Source of the DNA: Raphanus sativus
Taxonomy: Eukaryota > Streptophyta > Magnoliopsida > Brassicales > Brassicaceae
DNA length: 64,000 bases
Assembly: GCF_000801105.2 (NCBI RefSeq)
Contig: NC_079512.1
Coordinates: forward strand, 34,179,848 to 34,243,847
Reading direction: 5' to 3'
How positions within the stretch are numbered: position 1 is the first letter of the stretch; each line of letters starts with the position of its first letter. Of the stretch, positions 10,384 to 20,440 are shown piece by piece. Under the pieces are notes generated by a model. That model was not told the origin of the DNA, searched no databases, and worked only from the letters and a program-made list of their open reading frames with translations. The position numbers and the translations under genes were made by a program.

Positions 10384-13300
10384 ATGGATTTTTTGGGCTG
10401 GAATATAAGAGGGATTAATGACCCTATAAAACAGCGCGGTCTTAGAAAATGGATTCGGAAGTATAAACCTTTTTTTGGTGGTCTCGTCGAGACTCATGTA
10501 CAGCGGGAAAAAGCGGATTCTACTATTAAAAGTATTTTACCGGGTTGGTCTCTAGAGAGCAACTACGAGTTCTCAAATATTGGGAAAATTTGGATTGTAT
10601 GGAAGCCTTCGGTTCAGGTCAACATCATCACAAAATCACTCCAGATGATTACCTGCACTGTAAAACTCCCCTTTCAGCCTACGGAAATTGGAGTTTCTTT
10701 TGTCTATGGGTCCAACTGCAGAAAAGAAAGAAGACTATTATGGGATGAACTTGAGGCAACCTCCAACTCGTCTCAGCTTTGCGGTCTTCCTTGGATTGTA
10801 CTGGGAGATTTTAACGAGATTATCTCTCCTTCAGAACGCTCCTCTGCCGATCAGTTCTCTTTCTCTCGTGGTATGAGAAACTTCAGTGACTGTCTTACTC
10901 GAAGCTCCTTAGCTGACCTCCGGTTTAGTGGCCATGACTTCACTTGGACAAATCACCATGTATCTAAGAAGTTGGATCGAATCTTGTGTAACGAGGAGTG
11001 GCTTGAGGAATTTCCGGATTCAATTGGAGTTTTTGGAAAACCGGGAATATCTGATCACAGCCCCTGCTGTGTTTTCATGGACCACTACAAGCCCACTCAG
11101 AAGCGCTCCTTTCGATTTTTTGCCCACTTAAACGATCATCCGGAGTTTGGGGACCTGATCAGATCAACCTGGAATGCTTTACCATTTCATGGTTCAAAGC
11201 AACTCTGCGTATCAAAGAAGCTAAAGGAGCTCAAGCCTATTATTCGTGCATTCAACAAGGAGAACTTCTCTGACCTTGAAAAGCGAGTGGAGGAGGCGTT
11301 CAATGACCTTACCAACTGTCAGAGTGCTTACTTATCTGCGCCATCTCCGGATGCGGCAGAACTAGAAAAGAAAGCTCGACTCAAGTGGGTGACTCTGGCT
11401 AGAGCTGAGGATAAATTCTTGAGACAACGATCAAGAGTTCAGTGTGCTGTTGAGGGAGATGCTAACACCACTTTTTTCCACAGGGTGATCAAAGCAAGAC
11501 AAAACCAGAATCATATTCATCTTTTACTTGACCAGGATGATAACATCATAGATTCTCTGGAGGGAATAAAGCAACATGCTATTGAATATTATCAGAATCT
11601 CCTGGGGGGTGAAAACGCGGCCACGGTCTCCACTCCAAGCGACATTGCCTCGGTTCTCCAAAAACAGTGCTCGCCTAACGCTATTGATACGCTCTCAGCC
11701 CCTTTCACTGATCATGATATCCAGAATATTTTCCTATCACTCCCAAAGAACAAATCACCGGGGCCTGACGGCTACCCCGCTGAGTTCTTCATCGGTAACT
11801 GGACATCTGTTGGACGTGATATGATTGATGCTGTCCAGGAATTCTTCCGAACAGGGGAAATGCTACAGCAGTGGAATGCAACTCTTCTCACTCTAGTGCC
11901 CAAGAAGCCGAATGCAAATAAGATCACCGAGTTCAGACCAATAGCCTGCTGTAACACGGTTTATAAAGTGGCTTCAAAATTGTTGGCCAACAGGATAAGG
12001 GATCTCTTGCCGTCTCTCATCTCTTCCTCACAGTCAGCTTTTGTTCCAGGCAGATTATTAGTGGAGAATGTGCTACTTGCAACAGAACTGGTCTCGGGTT
12101 ATAACTGGAAGAAAATTTCAAAGCGGTGCATGCTAAAGATAGATCTCCAGAAAGCTTTTGATACTCTGGATTGGGACTTCATCATGTTTACGCTGGAGGC
12201 ACTAAACTTTCCACCAGCTTTCAGAACCCTGATCAAAAAGTGCCTAACGACAACTCATTTCTCCATAGCCATAAATGGAGAATCCTGCGGTTATTTTAAG
12301 GGAACAAGGGGATTGAGACAAGGTGATCCTCTATCACCTTATCTGTTTGTTCTTGCTTTGGAGGTTCTCTCGCAGCTGTTGATAGGGAAATACACTGACG
12401 GTTCTATTGGGTTCCATCCGCAAACGGAGGATCTTCAGCTCACCCACTTAGCTTTCGCTGATGATCTGATGATTTTCTCTGATGGCACGGTGAACTCAAT
12501 AAAATGCATTGCTGATACATTGGAGGATTTTGCTCTTTGGTCGGGGCTTCGAATGAACAAGTCTAAAACTGAGCTTTACGTAGCCGGTTTGAACAATGAT
12601 GAAACTGCAGACATCACTCGCCTTGGTTTCAACATCGGTTCACTGCCAATACGCTATTTAGGACTTCCTCTGATGCACAGGAAACTGAGAATCTCCGACT
12701 ATAGGCCTCTGTTGGATAAGATATCTGCAAACTTTAACTGCTGGTCAGCAAAAGCTCTTTCCTATGCAGGAAGAAGACAACTCATATCATCTGTCATCTA
12801 TGGTACCATAAACTTCTGGACATCAGCTTTTTGTTCTTCCGAAGGGATGCATTGCAAAGATTGAAAGCCTCTGCAGCCGATTTCTTTGGGGAGGCACGGA
12901 GACAAGGAAATGCATTGTAAAGGTCTCATGGAAAACAGTGTGTTTGCCGCGAAGGGAAGGAGGCTTGGGGCTTAGAGACATTGGCCTCTGGAACAAGACT
13001 CTATGCCTCGAGTTGATTTGGAACCTGTTCATGAAGCCTGATTCCCTATGGGCCCAATGGCTACACCACTATAGACTCAAAGACGAGAGCTTTTGGAGTT
13101 TGGATGAAAACAAGACAACATCTTCGACATGGAGATCCCTCCTCTCACTTCGTGATCTGGCGTCAACCTTCATTCGTCCTAAGCTGGGAAATGGTCGCCA
13201 CGTTAGCTTCTGGTACGATGCCTGGACTCCTTTGGGTCCTCTTCTTGACAGATTTGGCGTATCAGGGCCGAGACACCTCTCCATAAGTCTCTCTGCAACG

Positions 13301-14011
13301 GTCGCAGACGCTTGCACGGACACAGGCTGGTTATTGAGGGGAGCACGTTCTCCTCTTGCTGAGGAACTTCAAATTTATCTCACAACTGTGCCTCTACCTT
13401 CTCTTACTTTGACAGAAGATACTTATGCTTGGGAAATTGATGGGGTTGAATTGCAGGATTTCTCCACCTCCAAAACTTGGGAAGCTGTCCGAAACAGAGA
13501 ATCAGAGAAACCTTGGGCTCGAAGCATCTGGTTTAAGGGTCATCTCCCTCGTCATGCGTTTACGTCCTGGGTTATCTATCAAGATCGTCTACCAACGAGA
13601 TCAAGGCTTCTGACGTGGGGCATGAACATATCCTCCGCGTGTTGTCTCTGTGATACGTCTGAAGAAAACAGAACTCACCTCTTCTTGAACTGTGAAGTAA
13701 GTGAAGAGGTGTGGGGTCTTGTTCTGAAACGCCTTGGTTACTCTTTTAGAGCCTTCCACACTTGGACGTCATTTACAGAATGGGTTGCTTTGCGAGATAC
13801 GGTAACAAGCAGAACTCTGAAAAGATTGGTTGCGCAAGCAACAATTGTTGGTATTTGGACAGAGCGGAATAGCAGACTTCACAAAGGAGAATCTCATAGT
13901 CCAGCTATTGTTTTCAGGATCATTGATCGTCTCATCAAGGATGTGATACTGGGCAGAAGGAAGATCACAAAGTTTCAGCACCTGATGCAACTTTGGATTC
14001 GGTATGAGTAA
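10384..14011 (+). pseudogene. LINE A ORF2, endonuclease/reverse transcriptase, single frameshift
   Basis: Encodes an N-terminal APE-type endonuclease (MDFLGWNIRGIND, VLGDFNEI, SDHSPC) and a reverse transcriptase (GLRQGDPLSPYLFV, then FADDLMIF as the catalytic YxDD equivalent). The C-terminal zf-RVT region is PRHAFTSWVIYQDRLPTRSR followed by CCLCDTSEENRTHLFLNC. The first frame ends at 12864. The homologous protein continues in another frame from about 12850 to 14011. Comparison with LINE B places the break in the T-run near 12827-12832, consistent with one extra T. Apart from this break the sequence looks intact, so the copy is young or the break is a homopolymer sequencing error. Confidence 0.85.
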
Positions 14012-14160
14012 CCTCTCGGGCCTCATTAGATGTTAACTCAGTCTTGTTTATTTTTTTGCCAAGTCTGACTTAACTATGTTTTAAAAACTTTTGTATCCGT
14101 ACAAACTCTTCTCATATTATATATGAAATTCACATTTTGGCAAAAAAAAAAAAAAAAAAA

Positions 14161-16158
14161 TGGACCGACGAAGTGGATTTTGAACTGTTAAAAATCAAAA
14201 AGTAAATTAAATCTGAATATATTTTTTTGGTGGTTAAAACTTGGGGGAGGGGGTGATTTATTTTTGGGAAAGAGAAGATAATTAGTTGAAACCCATTGAT
14301 GAAAGTGGGTTTCGATTTGTTTCTCTTTTCAAGATATATCATTGTTTGTTTTCTTGCTTTGAACGAAGCAAGTTAATTTCATGTTCATTAAGGTTGATTT
14401 GTATTGTTTGCTGTTGTATGCAAAGATGGAATTCCATTCCCTTTCTTTGTCACATCAAATATTACAAAATATCTCTATTTTCAGCTCTAAATGTATATTA
14501 TATAACGTAAACATGTTTTGCTCAACTGATTAAAAGCATTAAACTGTTTGGTGAAAATTTTGGTTTTTCAAAAGGATAACTTTTATTTCTAAAAAAGTCA
14601 AACTCTCCCTGACTCGGTTCCCAATGCAGAATCCATGGAGAGTTCCAAGCTCTGCCTCCGGTCCATTCCCGTCGACGTCCACCGCTGGTGAACTCCCTCC
14701 GCCCCTCCACCCTCCGCCCGACCCCCCTGACCCGCCCTCCTCCCTATCTCCCCTTACATTCCCTCCCCTTTCTGCCACTTCTCCCTCAACTAAGTCTAAA
14801 CCTAAAACTGCCTTGGTCCCCTCTTCAAAAGGGATCCTGGAAATTCCTTCTACTACTTCTTCTCAGATCTTGGACGTCACTATGATGCCTCAAGAGGATT
14901 TGGAAAGCTTACCCCTCCCGTTACAAACTAACCATGAAAATGGATCTGTTACTTTCCTGAACACTAAATTGGCTCCTGTCATCTCTTTTGGAAACCAAAT
15001 TAACTCTACTCTTTCTCCCTCAAAAACCCAATCTTGTACCTCAGATAGTTCTCCATCTTCTCCTCCCTGTATCCCTTCCTTAAACACTACTCTTCCCCCA
15101 AACCCTAACCCTAACTATTCAGTTATTCTCCCCAATCATTCCTCTCCTCTCCTCACTAACAGAGCATCATCTCCTGCTACCCATCAAACCAACTCTGCTC
15201 CCACCCTCCCCTCATCCACCTCGCCTGAACCACCTCAAATTCCTCCTCCTCTAGCCTCCTCTCCTCCTGCAAACCCTGTACCTTCACTAGCTGAAAAGCT
15301 TCGCGTTTCTGAGAGCAAGCTCCTCACCCGTCTAGCTCCTGCCCCCACTTCTCTCTCTGAAACTGGGCGTCCTCGAATCTTGATCCCTGATCATGTTTTT
15401 GAGAAAGGTGCTGAGATACACAAAGATTTCATAGTGTGCTACTACAATGGCAAACCGCCACCTTTTCATCAGATTCAGAGTGTGCTAAACTATATGTGGG
15501 GAAAAGGAAAAAAGCTAGAGATTCACAATAACCCACTGAACAGATCAACACTCGTAAGGATCACAAGTGAGTACCTTCGCCAGAAGATCCTTGAGAAGTG
15601 CATCTGGTACATTGGTGACTCAATGTTTCACACTGCCCAGTGGACCTCCGAACACTCTATGTCAACTCCTCCACTTAAGGCCATCCGTATCTGGGCACAT
15701 CTGACAGGAGTCCCTCTTGACCTGCGATACAATAAAGGTTTAAGCTTAGTTGCTGGCCTGATTGGTGAACCTAAAGAGACTGATGATTTTACAAAAAATT
15801 TGGTCAGTTTAACAGTTTCGCATGTCAAGGTTGAAGTGGATCTTACTCAGCCCCTTCCTGATGTTGTGGAGTTTCAGAGACAAAGTGGTGAGGTTGTTGA
15901 GGTTCAGGTTCATTACCCATGGGTTCCTCCAACTTGTTCTCATTGCCATGAGTTAGGTCATATCATCCGAAACTGTCTTCTTTACTCTCCCCCCCTCCAC
16001 CTCCTCCTCCTGCCCCTCCCTCAAAAAAGCCTAGCCCCCAATCTTCAAAATCGCCTTTCAACTCTCCTCTTCCTTCCAAAACTCCAAGTAAAGACTGTCC
16101 TGGCTCATCCCGCCCTACTACTCGCTCAACTACCCGGAAAAAGTCTCTCATCCCGCCC
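14161..16158. repeat. Right copy of the ~2-kb direct repeat flanking LINE A
   Basis: Starts immediately after the LINE A A-tail with the ACS7 C-terminal codons (TGGACCGACGAAGTGG) and continues through the ACS7 3' flank, the LINE B target duplication (14553-14572) and LINE B ORF1. It supplies LINE B with a complete 5' half although LINE A interrupted the element. It also carries a dead copy of the ACS7 3' end. Confidence 0.9.
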
Positions 16159-16487
16159 ATCCAACCTTCTAAAACCTCTTTTGACTCCCCCTCTTCCCAT
16201 GCTTCACAGAAAGACCCTTTAAAAAAACCTTTTTCTTCTCCTGAGATTCCCAAACCTTCCCTAAAGCGCTCCCGTTCATCTCCCACTTTTTCTCCTACCC
16301 CTGTTACTAATCGTCCCCCTGTTCTGCCTTTAAATTCCGACCCTCTTCAATCTCTTTTATTTTCAGCCAACCCTTTTGCAATCCTCTCTTCTGACCCTCA
16401 AAACCCTCCACTACCCCAAAACTGCCCCTCTTCGGCTGTGTTACCTGTTCCTTGCTCTCTGAGTGAGGACCCCCCTGCCCTTTCTTA
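14624..16487 (+). pseudogene. LINE B ORF1 (gag-like), C-run frameshift
   Basis: The same protein as in the left copy: Pro/Ser-rich N-terminus, DUF4283-like middle (about residues 260-430) and a single CX2CX4HX4C knuckle. After the knuckle the C-run (about 15988-15995) has 7 C where the left copy has 8, so the listed frame leaves the natural one and ends at 16222. The natural frame can be followed on to a TAA at 16486-16488 that overlaps the ORF2 ATG by one base. Because only a homopolymer differs, an assembly error cannot be excluded. Confidence 0.8.
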
Positions 16488-19400
16488 ATGAGTATCAAAC
16501 TCTTTTTTTGGAACCTGCGTGGTCTAAATGACCCGGGTAAACATCGGATTTTTGTTAACTGGCTTTTTAATCTTAGACCCCTTTTTGGTGCCCTCTTGGA
16601 ATCTCATGTAAAAGAACTTTCTCTGTCACCTCTGATGAATAATATCTGCTCTGGCTGGCACTATGTCTCTAATCACGCTTCTGATGAAGATGGTCGGATC
16701 ATCCTTATCTGGAAAGACCCTCTAATTGTGCAAGTCATCCACCAAAGCAGGCAGTGTCTCACTTGCATAATTACCATACCGAATAAAGACCCCATCTACT
16801 ACTCTGCTGTCTATGCTTCAAATCAGGCAGATGATCGCTTGGAGCTTTGGGCTGATCTGATCCACCTTCACACTGCACTGGATCTCCAGAATAAAACCTG
16901 GTTTGTAGGAGGAGATTTTAACCAAATTGTTCATGCCTCAGAACACTCCTCAGATGCTGTTGTGACCCAGGACAATCAAATGTACATGATGCAAGATTGT
17001 CTCCTCCAAACGGGGCTCTTCGATCTCAGATTTAATGGCCCTTCTCATACTTGGAGGAACAGCCAACCTGCCATGCCAATTGCAAAGAAGCTTGACAGGC
17101 AGCTAGTGAATAACCTTGCCATATCCTCTTACCCCCACGCAACTGCAACCTTCCTCCCACCCCTAATCTCTGACCATTCTCCCTGCCTTTTAGACCTAGC
17201 TTACCAGTTACCTAAAGCTGGAACCCAGCCTTTCAAATTCCAGAACTATCTTACTAAGCACCCTGAGTTCACCAAGCTGGTAATGGAAGCGTGGGCACGG
17301 CTCGGAGGCAACTGCTGCTCTCTTGCCGACCTGTGTTGGAAGCTCAAATCCATCAAATCTGACCTCAAACTTTTAAACAAAAACAATTTCTCAAAAATCC
17401 AAGAAAGGGTCTCTGAAACTCACCGTTTATTGGAAATTGTGCAGGTACAAGCGCTTCATACACCAACTGCCCAGCTGTTCCAGGAAGAAAGAGACCTAAA
17501 CCAAAAATGGGTGTTCTTACGTCAGATTGAGGAGTGTTTCTTTCGCCAGAAATCACGGATTAATTGGCTAAGGGAGGGAGATTTGAACACAACTTACTTC
17601 TTCAGGATCTGCCAAGTGAGAGCTAGCTACAACGCCATCCGCTCCTTCATGACAGTCACAGGCACTCTTATAACTGACCCCTACGAAATGAGTCAACATG
17701 CGATAAACCACTTCCAAGCAGTCTTAGGGCCAGTGAGCAATCATCAGCCTCTCATACACTCCTCTATCACCTGGTTCCAGCAACTCTCAAACTTCAGTGT
17801 CTCTAGTCAGCAAGCTCAACTTATGGGCTCTCTGCCAACTGCCACAGAAATAAAAAGGTTATTCTTCAAGTTGAATCCAAACAAGTCTCCGGGACCAGAC
17901 GGACTTACTTCAGGATTCTTCAGGGCCTCATGGGAAATAATAGGAGAAGAAGTGGTTGCTGCCATTCAGGAGTTCTTTAAAACCTCCTTCCTTCCATCCA
18001 CTGTCAACGCAACCATCTTGTCACTTGTTCCGAAATTTCCAGGCGCCTCAAAGATTACAGAGTATCGCCCTATATCCTGTCTAAACACTGTCTATAAGGT
18101 AATCTCGAGGTTGCTGGTTGCAAAGCTGAAGCCCATCCTGAAGCCATTCATATTACCTTGTCAAACTGCATTTGTGAAAGACAGATTGTTAGTGGAGAAT
18201 ACCATCCTTGCTAGTGAGCTGATTAATGGTTATCATAAGAAAAATTGCAGCAAGCGAATCACTATAAAGGTAGACATAGCGAAAGCTTTTGATACGTTAT
18301 CCTGGGATTTTCTACTCACCTGTCTCGAGAGTCTCCAGCTTCCTCCCTTGTTCAGGTCTTGGCTAAAAGCGTGTATCTGCAGGACAAGTTTCATGATAGG
18401 TTATAATGGCACGGTCAATGGTTACTTCAAAGGGAAGCGAGGGCTAAGGCAAGGGGACCCCCTATCACCCTATCTCTTTGTCATGGCAATGAACTACTTA
18501 TCACTAATGCTAAATCAGTCAGCAGAGGACAACAAAATCAAGTATCACCCGAAGTGTAATGCAATGAAACTTACGCATCTATCGTTTGCTGATGATCTCT
18601 TGATCTTCATTGATGGCTCGATAGAATCGGTGCAGAGTGTCCTGCAAGTACTTCGGGAATTTGAGATGCGATCTGGTCTTGCGGTGAGTTTCCAGAAGAC
18701 AAGCTTCTACTCCTCGGGATTAACTGACCAGGAAACCGATACAATCAAAGCCTCCACAGGAATGTCGCATGGTGAACTCCCTTTCAGATATCTTGGTGTC
18801 CCTCTGAACTCAAGAAAGCTATCACTGCCTAACTGCCAGCCCCTTATCCAACAAGTGAAAGCGAGGCTCTCCTCCTGGTCAGTCAAAACGCTCTCCTTCT
18901 CGGGTCGACTGCTGCTCATCAAGACGGTGATCTCTGGAATCAACACCTTCTGGTGCTCGGCCTTCCTGCTCCCTAAGGCCTGCATTTGCAAGATAAATTC
19001 GATGTGTAACCAATTTTTGTGGCATGGAACTTTGGAAGGATCACATTCTACGAGAGTTGCTTGGACCACAGTCACACTAACTAAAGCTCAAGGAGGACTA
19101 GGCATTAAAGATTTGCAAACCTGGAATACTGCGTGCTGCATGAGACTCATCTGGATGCTCTTCTTTAGAGAAGACTCGGTTTGGGTGTCCTGGTTTAAGG
19201 AAGTAATCCTTAATGGATCAGTGCACAACTATTGGACAGTCAAGCCTAGTCAAGCGTGTTCCTGGCTAGTCAACAAACTGATCAAAATGAGGCCTCTGAT
19301 GTTTCCCCTTATAAAGATGAAGGTGGAAAACGGAAGATCGGCACTGTTCTGGCATCATAACTGGGCTCCTCAAGGCTGTATTGAAGCGCTAAAGGCATCC

Positions 19401-20141
19401 TCAAACTCGAGACTTGGTATCCCTCACAGAGCAACGGTGGCTTCGCTGTGTCGGAATGGTAACTGGTGCCTCCCACCTGCACGATCAGAAGCAGCCATTG
19501 AACTCTATGTTTTCCTCACAACAATTCAGCTGACATCAAATGAGGACTCATATGAATGGAGCCTCCTGGGAAATAAAGAAGGAAGATACTCAACTGGTTC
19601 AGCCTACACTTACTTGAAAGGTGAAATGGATGATCAAACTTGGACAAAGGCGATCTGGTTTCCAAGATCGATTCCACGCCACTCATTCCATTCTTGGCTC
19701 GTGTACTTGAATCGCTGCCCTACGCGTGACAGGATGATTGGTTGGGGACTATGTGTTGATCCGGTTTGTCTACTCTGCAACTCGCAACCGGAATCACGAG
19801 ATCACTTGTTCTACGACTGTGACTTTAGTTTCGATCTATGGACCAGAGTCTCTACTCGATGCCGCCTTCAACCTTTGCGCTCATGGGGTCTTACTGTGGC
19901 ACATATGGAGTCACTGAGTGGGAATAAAGCAACTCGATTGCTTACTCTCCTTGCGTGGCAGGCGACAACTTACTGGCTTTGGAATGAACGGAATGGAAGA
20001 CTGCATGCAACTGGAACCCGTTCGGTGGCTGTGATCTTCAAGGCGATTGATCATCAAATCAGGAACAAGATCCAGAGCTTCAGAGAGACAAATCCTAATC
20101 TATCTTCTGTGATGATGCAACTCTGGTTTGCGACTGCCTAG
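16488..20141 (+). CDS. LINE B ORF2, endonuclease/reverse transcriptase
   Basis: 1217 residues in one uninterrupted frame. APE endonuclease at about 1-230 (FFWNLRGLNDPGK, VGGDFNQIV, ISDHSPC). Reverse transcriptase at about 460-800 (NKSPGPDG, FRPIS-like YRPISCLN, GLRQGDPLSPYLFV, FADDLLIF). C-terminal zf-RVT region (IPRHSFHSWLVYLNRCPTRD, CLLCNSQPESRDHLFYDC). This set allows target-primed reverse transcription. The ATG overlaps the ORF1 stop as TAATG, which suggests termination-reinitiation for ORF2 translation. The intact frame implies recent activity. Confidence 0.93.
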   Translation: MSIKLFFWNLRGLNDPGKHRIFVNWLFNLRPLFGALLESHVKELSLSPLMNNICSGWHYVSNHASDEDGRIILIWKDPLIVQVIHQSRQCLTCIITIPNKDPIYYSAVYASNQADDRLELWADLIHLHTALDLQNKTWFVGGDFNQIVHASEHSSDAVVTQDNQMYMMQDCLLQTGLFDLRFNGPSHTWRNSQPAMPIAKKLDRQLVNNLAISSYPHATATFLPPLISDHSPCLLDLAYQLPKAGTQPFKFQNYLTKHPEFTKLVMEAWARLGGNCCSLADLCWKLKSIKSDLKLLNKNNFSKIQERVSETHRLLEIVQVQALHTPTAQLFQEERDLNQKWVFLRQIEECFFRQKSRINWLREGDLNTTYFFRICQVRASYNAIRSFMTVTGTLITDPYEMSQHAINHFQAVLGPVSNHQPLIHSSITWFQQLSNFSVSSQQAQLMGSLPTATEIKRLFFKLNPNKSPGPDGLTSGFFRASWEIIGEEVVAAIQEFFKTSFLPSTVNATILSLVPKFPGASKITEYRPISCLNTVYKVISRLLVAKLKPILKPFILPCQTAFVKDRLLVENTILASELINGYHKKNCSKRITIKVDIAKAFDTLSWDFLLTCLESLQLPPLFRSWLKACICRTSFMIGYNGTVNGYFKGKRGLRQGDPLSPYLFVMAMNYLSLMLNQSAEDNKIKYHPKCNAMKLTHLSFADDLLIFIDGSIESVQSVLQVLREFEMRSGLAVSFQKTSFYSSGLTDQETDTIKASTGMSHGELPFRYLGVPLNSRKLSLPNCQPLIQQVKARLSSWSVKTLSFSGRLLLIKTVISGINTFWCSAFLLPKACICKINSMCNQFLWHGTLEGSHSTRVAWTTVTLTKAQGGLGIKDLQTWNTACCMRLIWMLFFREDSVWVSWFKEVILNGSVHNYWTVKPSQACSWLVNKLIKMRPLMFPLIKMKVENGRSALFWHHNWAPQGCIEALKASSNSRLGIPHRATVASLCRNGNWCLPPARSEAAIELYVFLTTIQLTSNEDSYEWSLLGNKEGRYSTGSAYTYLKGEMDDQTWTKAIWFPRSIPRHSFHSWLVYLNRCPTRDRMIGWGLCVDPVCLLCNSQPESRDHLFYDCDFSFDLWTRVSTRCRLQPLRSWGLTVAHMESLSGNKATRLLTLLAWQATTYWLWNERNGRLHATGTRSVAVIFKAIDHQIRNKIQSFRETNPNLSSVMMQLWFATA

Positions 20142-20420
20142 CTTCAGACCGATCAGTTCTCCTCCATTCATTACTCTCCCGTGACTTCTCTCCTTCTCAT
20201 AACCTTTCCATCAACCAACTACCAACAAACGTGACAATTTAATTCACTTGGGCCTCTGGCAGATCAGATGTGCACATGCTAGTTCAGAATGAGAATCCTT
20301 CTAGGGCTTTATTTTTATTTTTCACTTGGGCCTTGCCTACAGAACACTGCCTAAGGGCCTGTATCATTTTCAGTTTATTTATTTTAATGCAATGAAAGCC
20401 AGTTACAAAAAAAAAAAAAA

Positions 20421-20440
20421 GAAAATTTTGGTTTTTCAAA
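20421..20440. repeat. Right target-site duplication of LINE B (20 bp)
   Basis: GAAAATTTTGGTTTTTCAAA follows the LINE B A-tail directly and equals 6991-7010 and 14553-14572, just before the two copies of the LINE B 5' end. This fixes both LINE B boundaries and marks ordinary target-primed insertion. Confidence 0.9.

Larger units (their letters stand above)
8598..14160 (+). mobile_element. LINE A: near full-length L1-type non-LTR retrotransposon
   Basis: A 5.56-kb element: short leader, ORF1 (8714-10369), ORF2 (10384-14011, frameshifted), 3' UTR and an A-tail (about 14143-14160). It lies inside the ORF1 region of another LINE. The 5' boundary is the point where the two 2-kb flanking copies stop matching (8597/16158); the 3' boundary is the A-tail followed at once by the second copy. 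Plant L1 families carry this ORF1-gag/ORF2-APE-RT-zf-RVT plan. Confidence 0.93.
14573..20420 (+). mobile_element. LINE B: full-length L1-type non-LTR retrotransposon
   Basis: A 5.85-kb element with a 20-bp target duplication, GAAAATTTTGGTTTTTCAAA, at 14553-14572 (and 6991-7010) and 20421-20440. It contains a leader, ORF1 from 14624, ORF2 16488-20141 as one open frame, a ~265-bp 3' UTR and an A-tail (20407-20420). It belongs to the same broad clade as LINE A but a different subfamily; the ORF2 proteins share motifs yet differ throughout. ORF1 is shifted by a C-run length change (see its entry). Confidence 0.92.
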
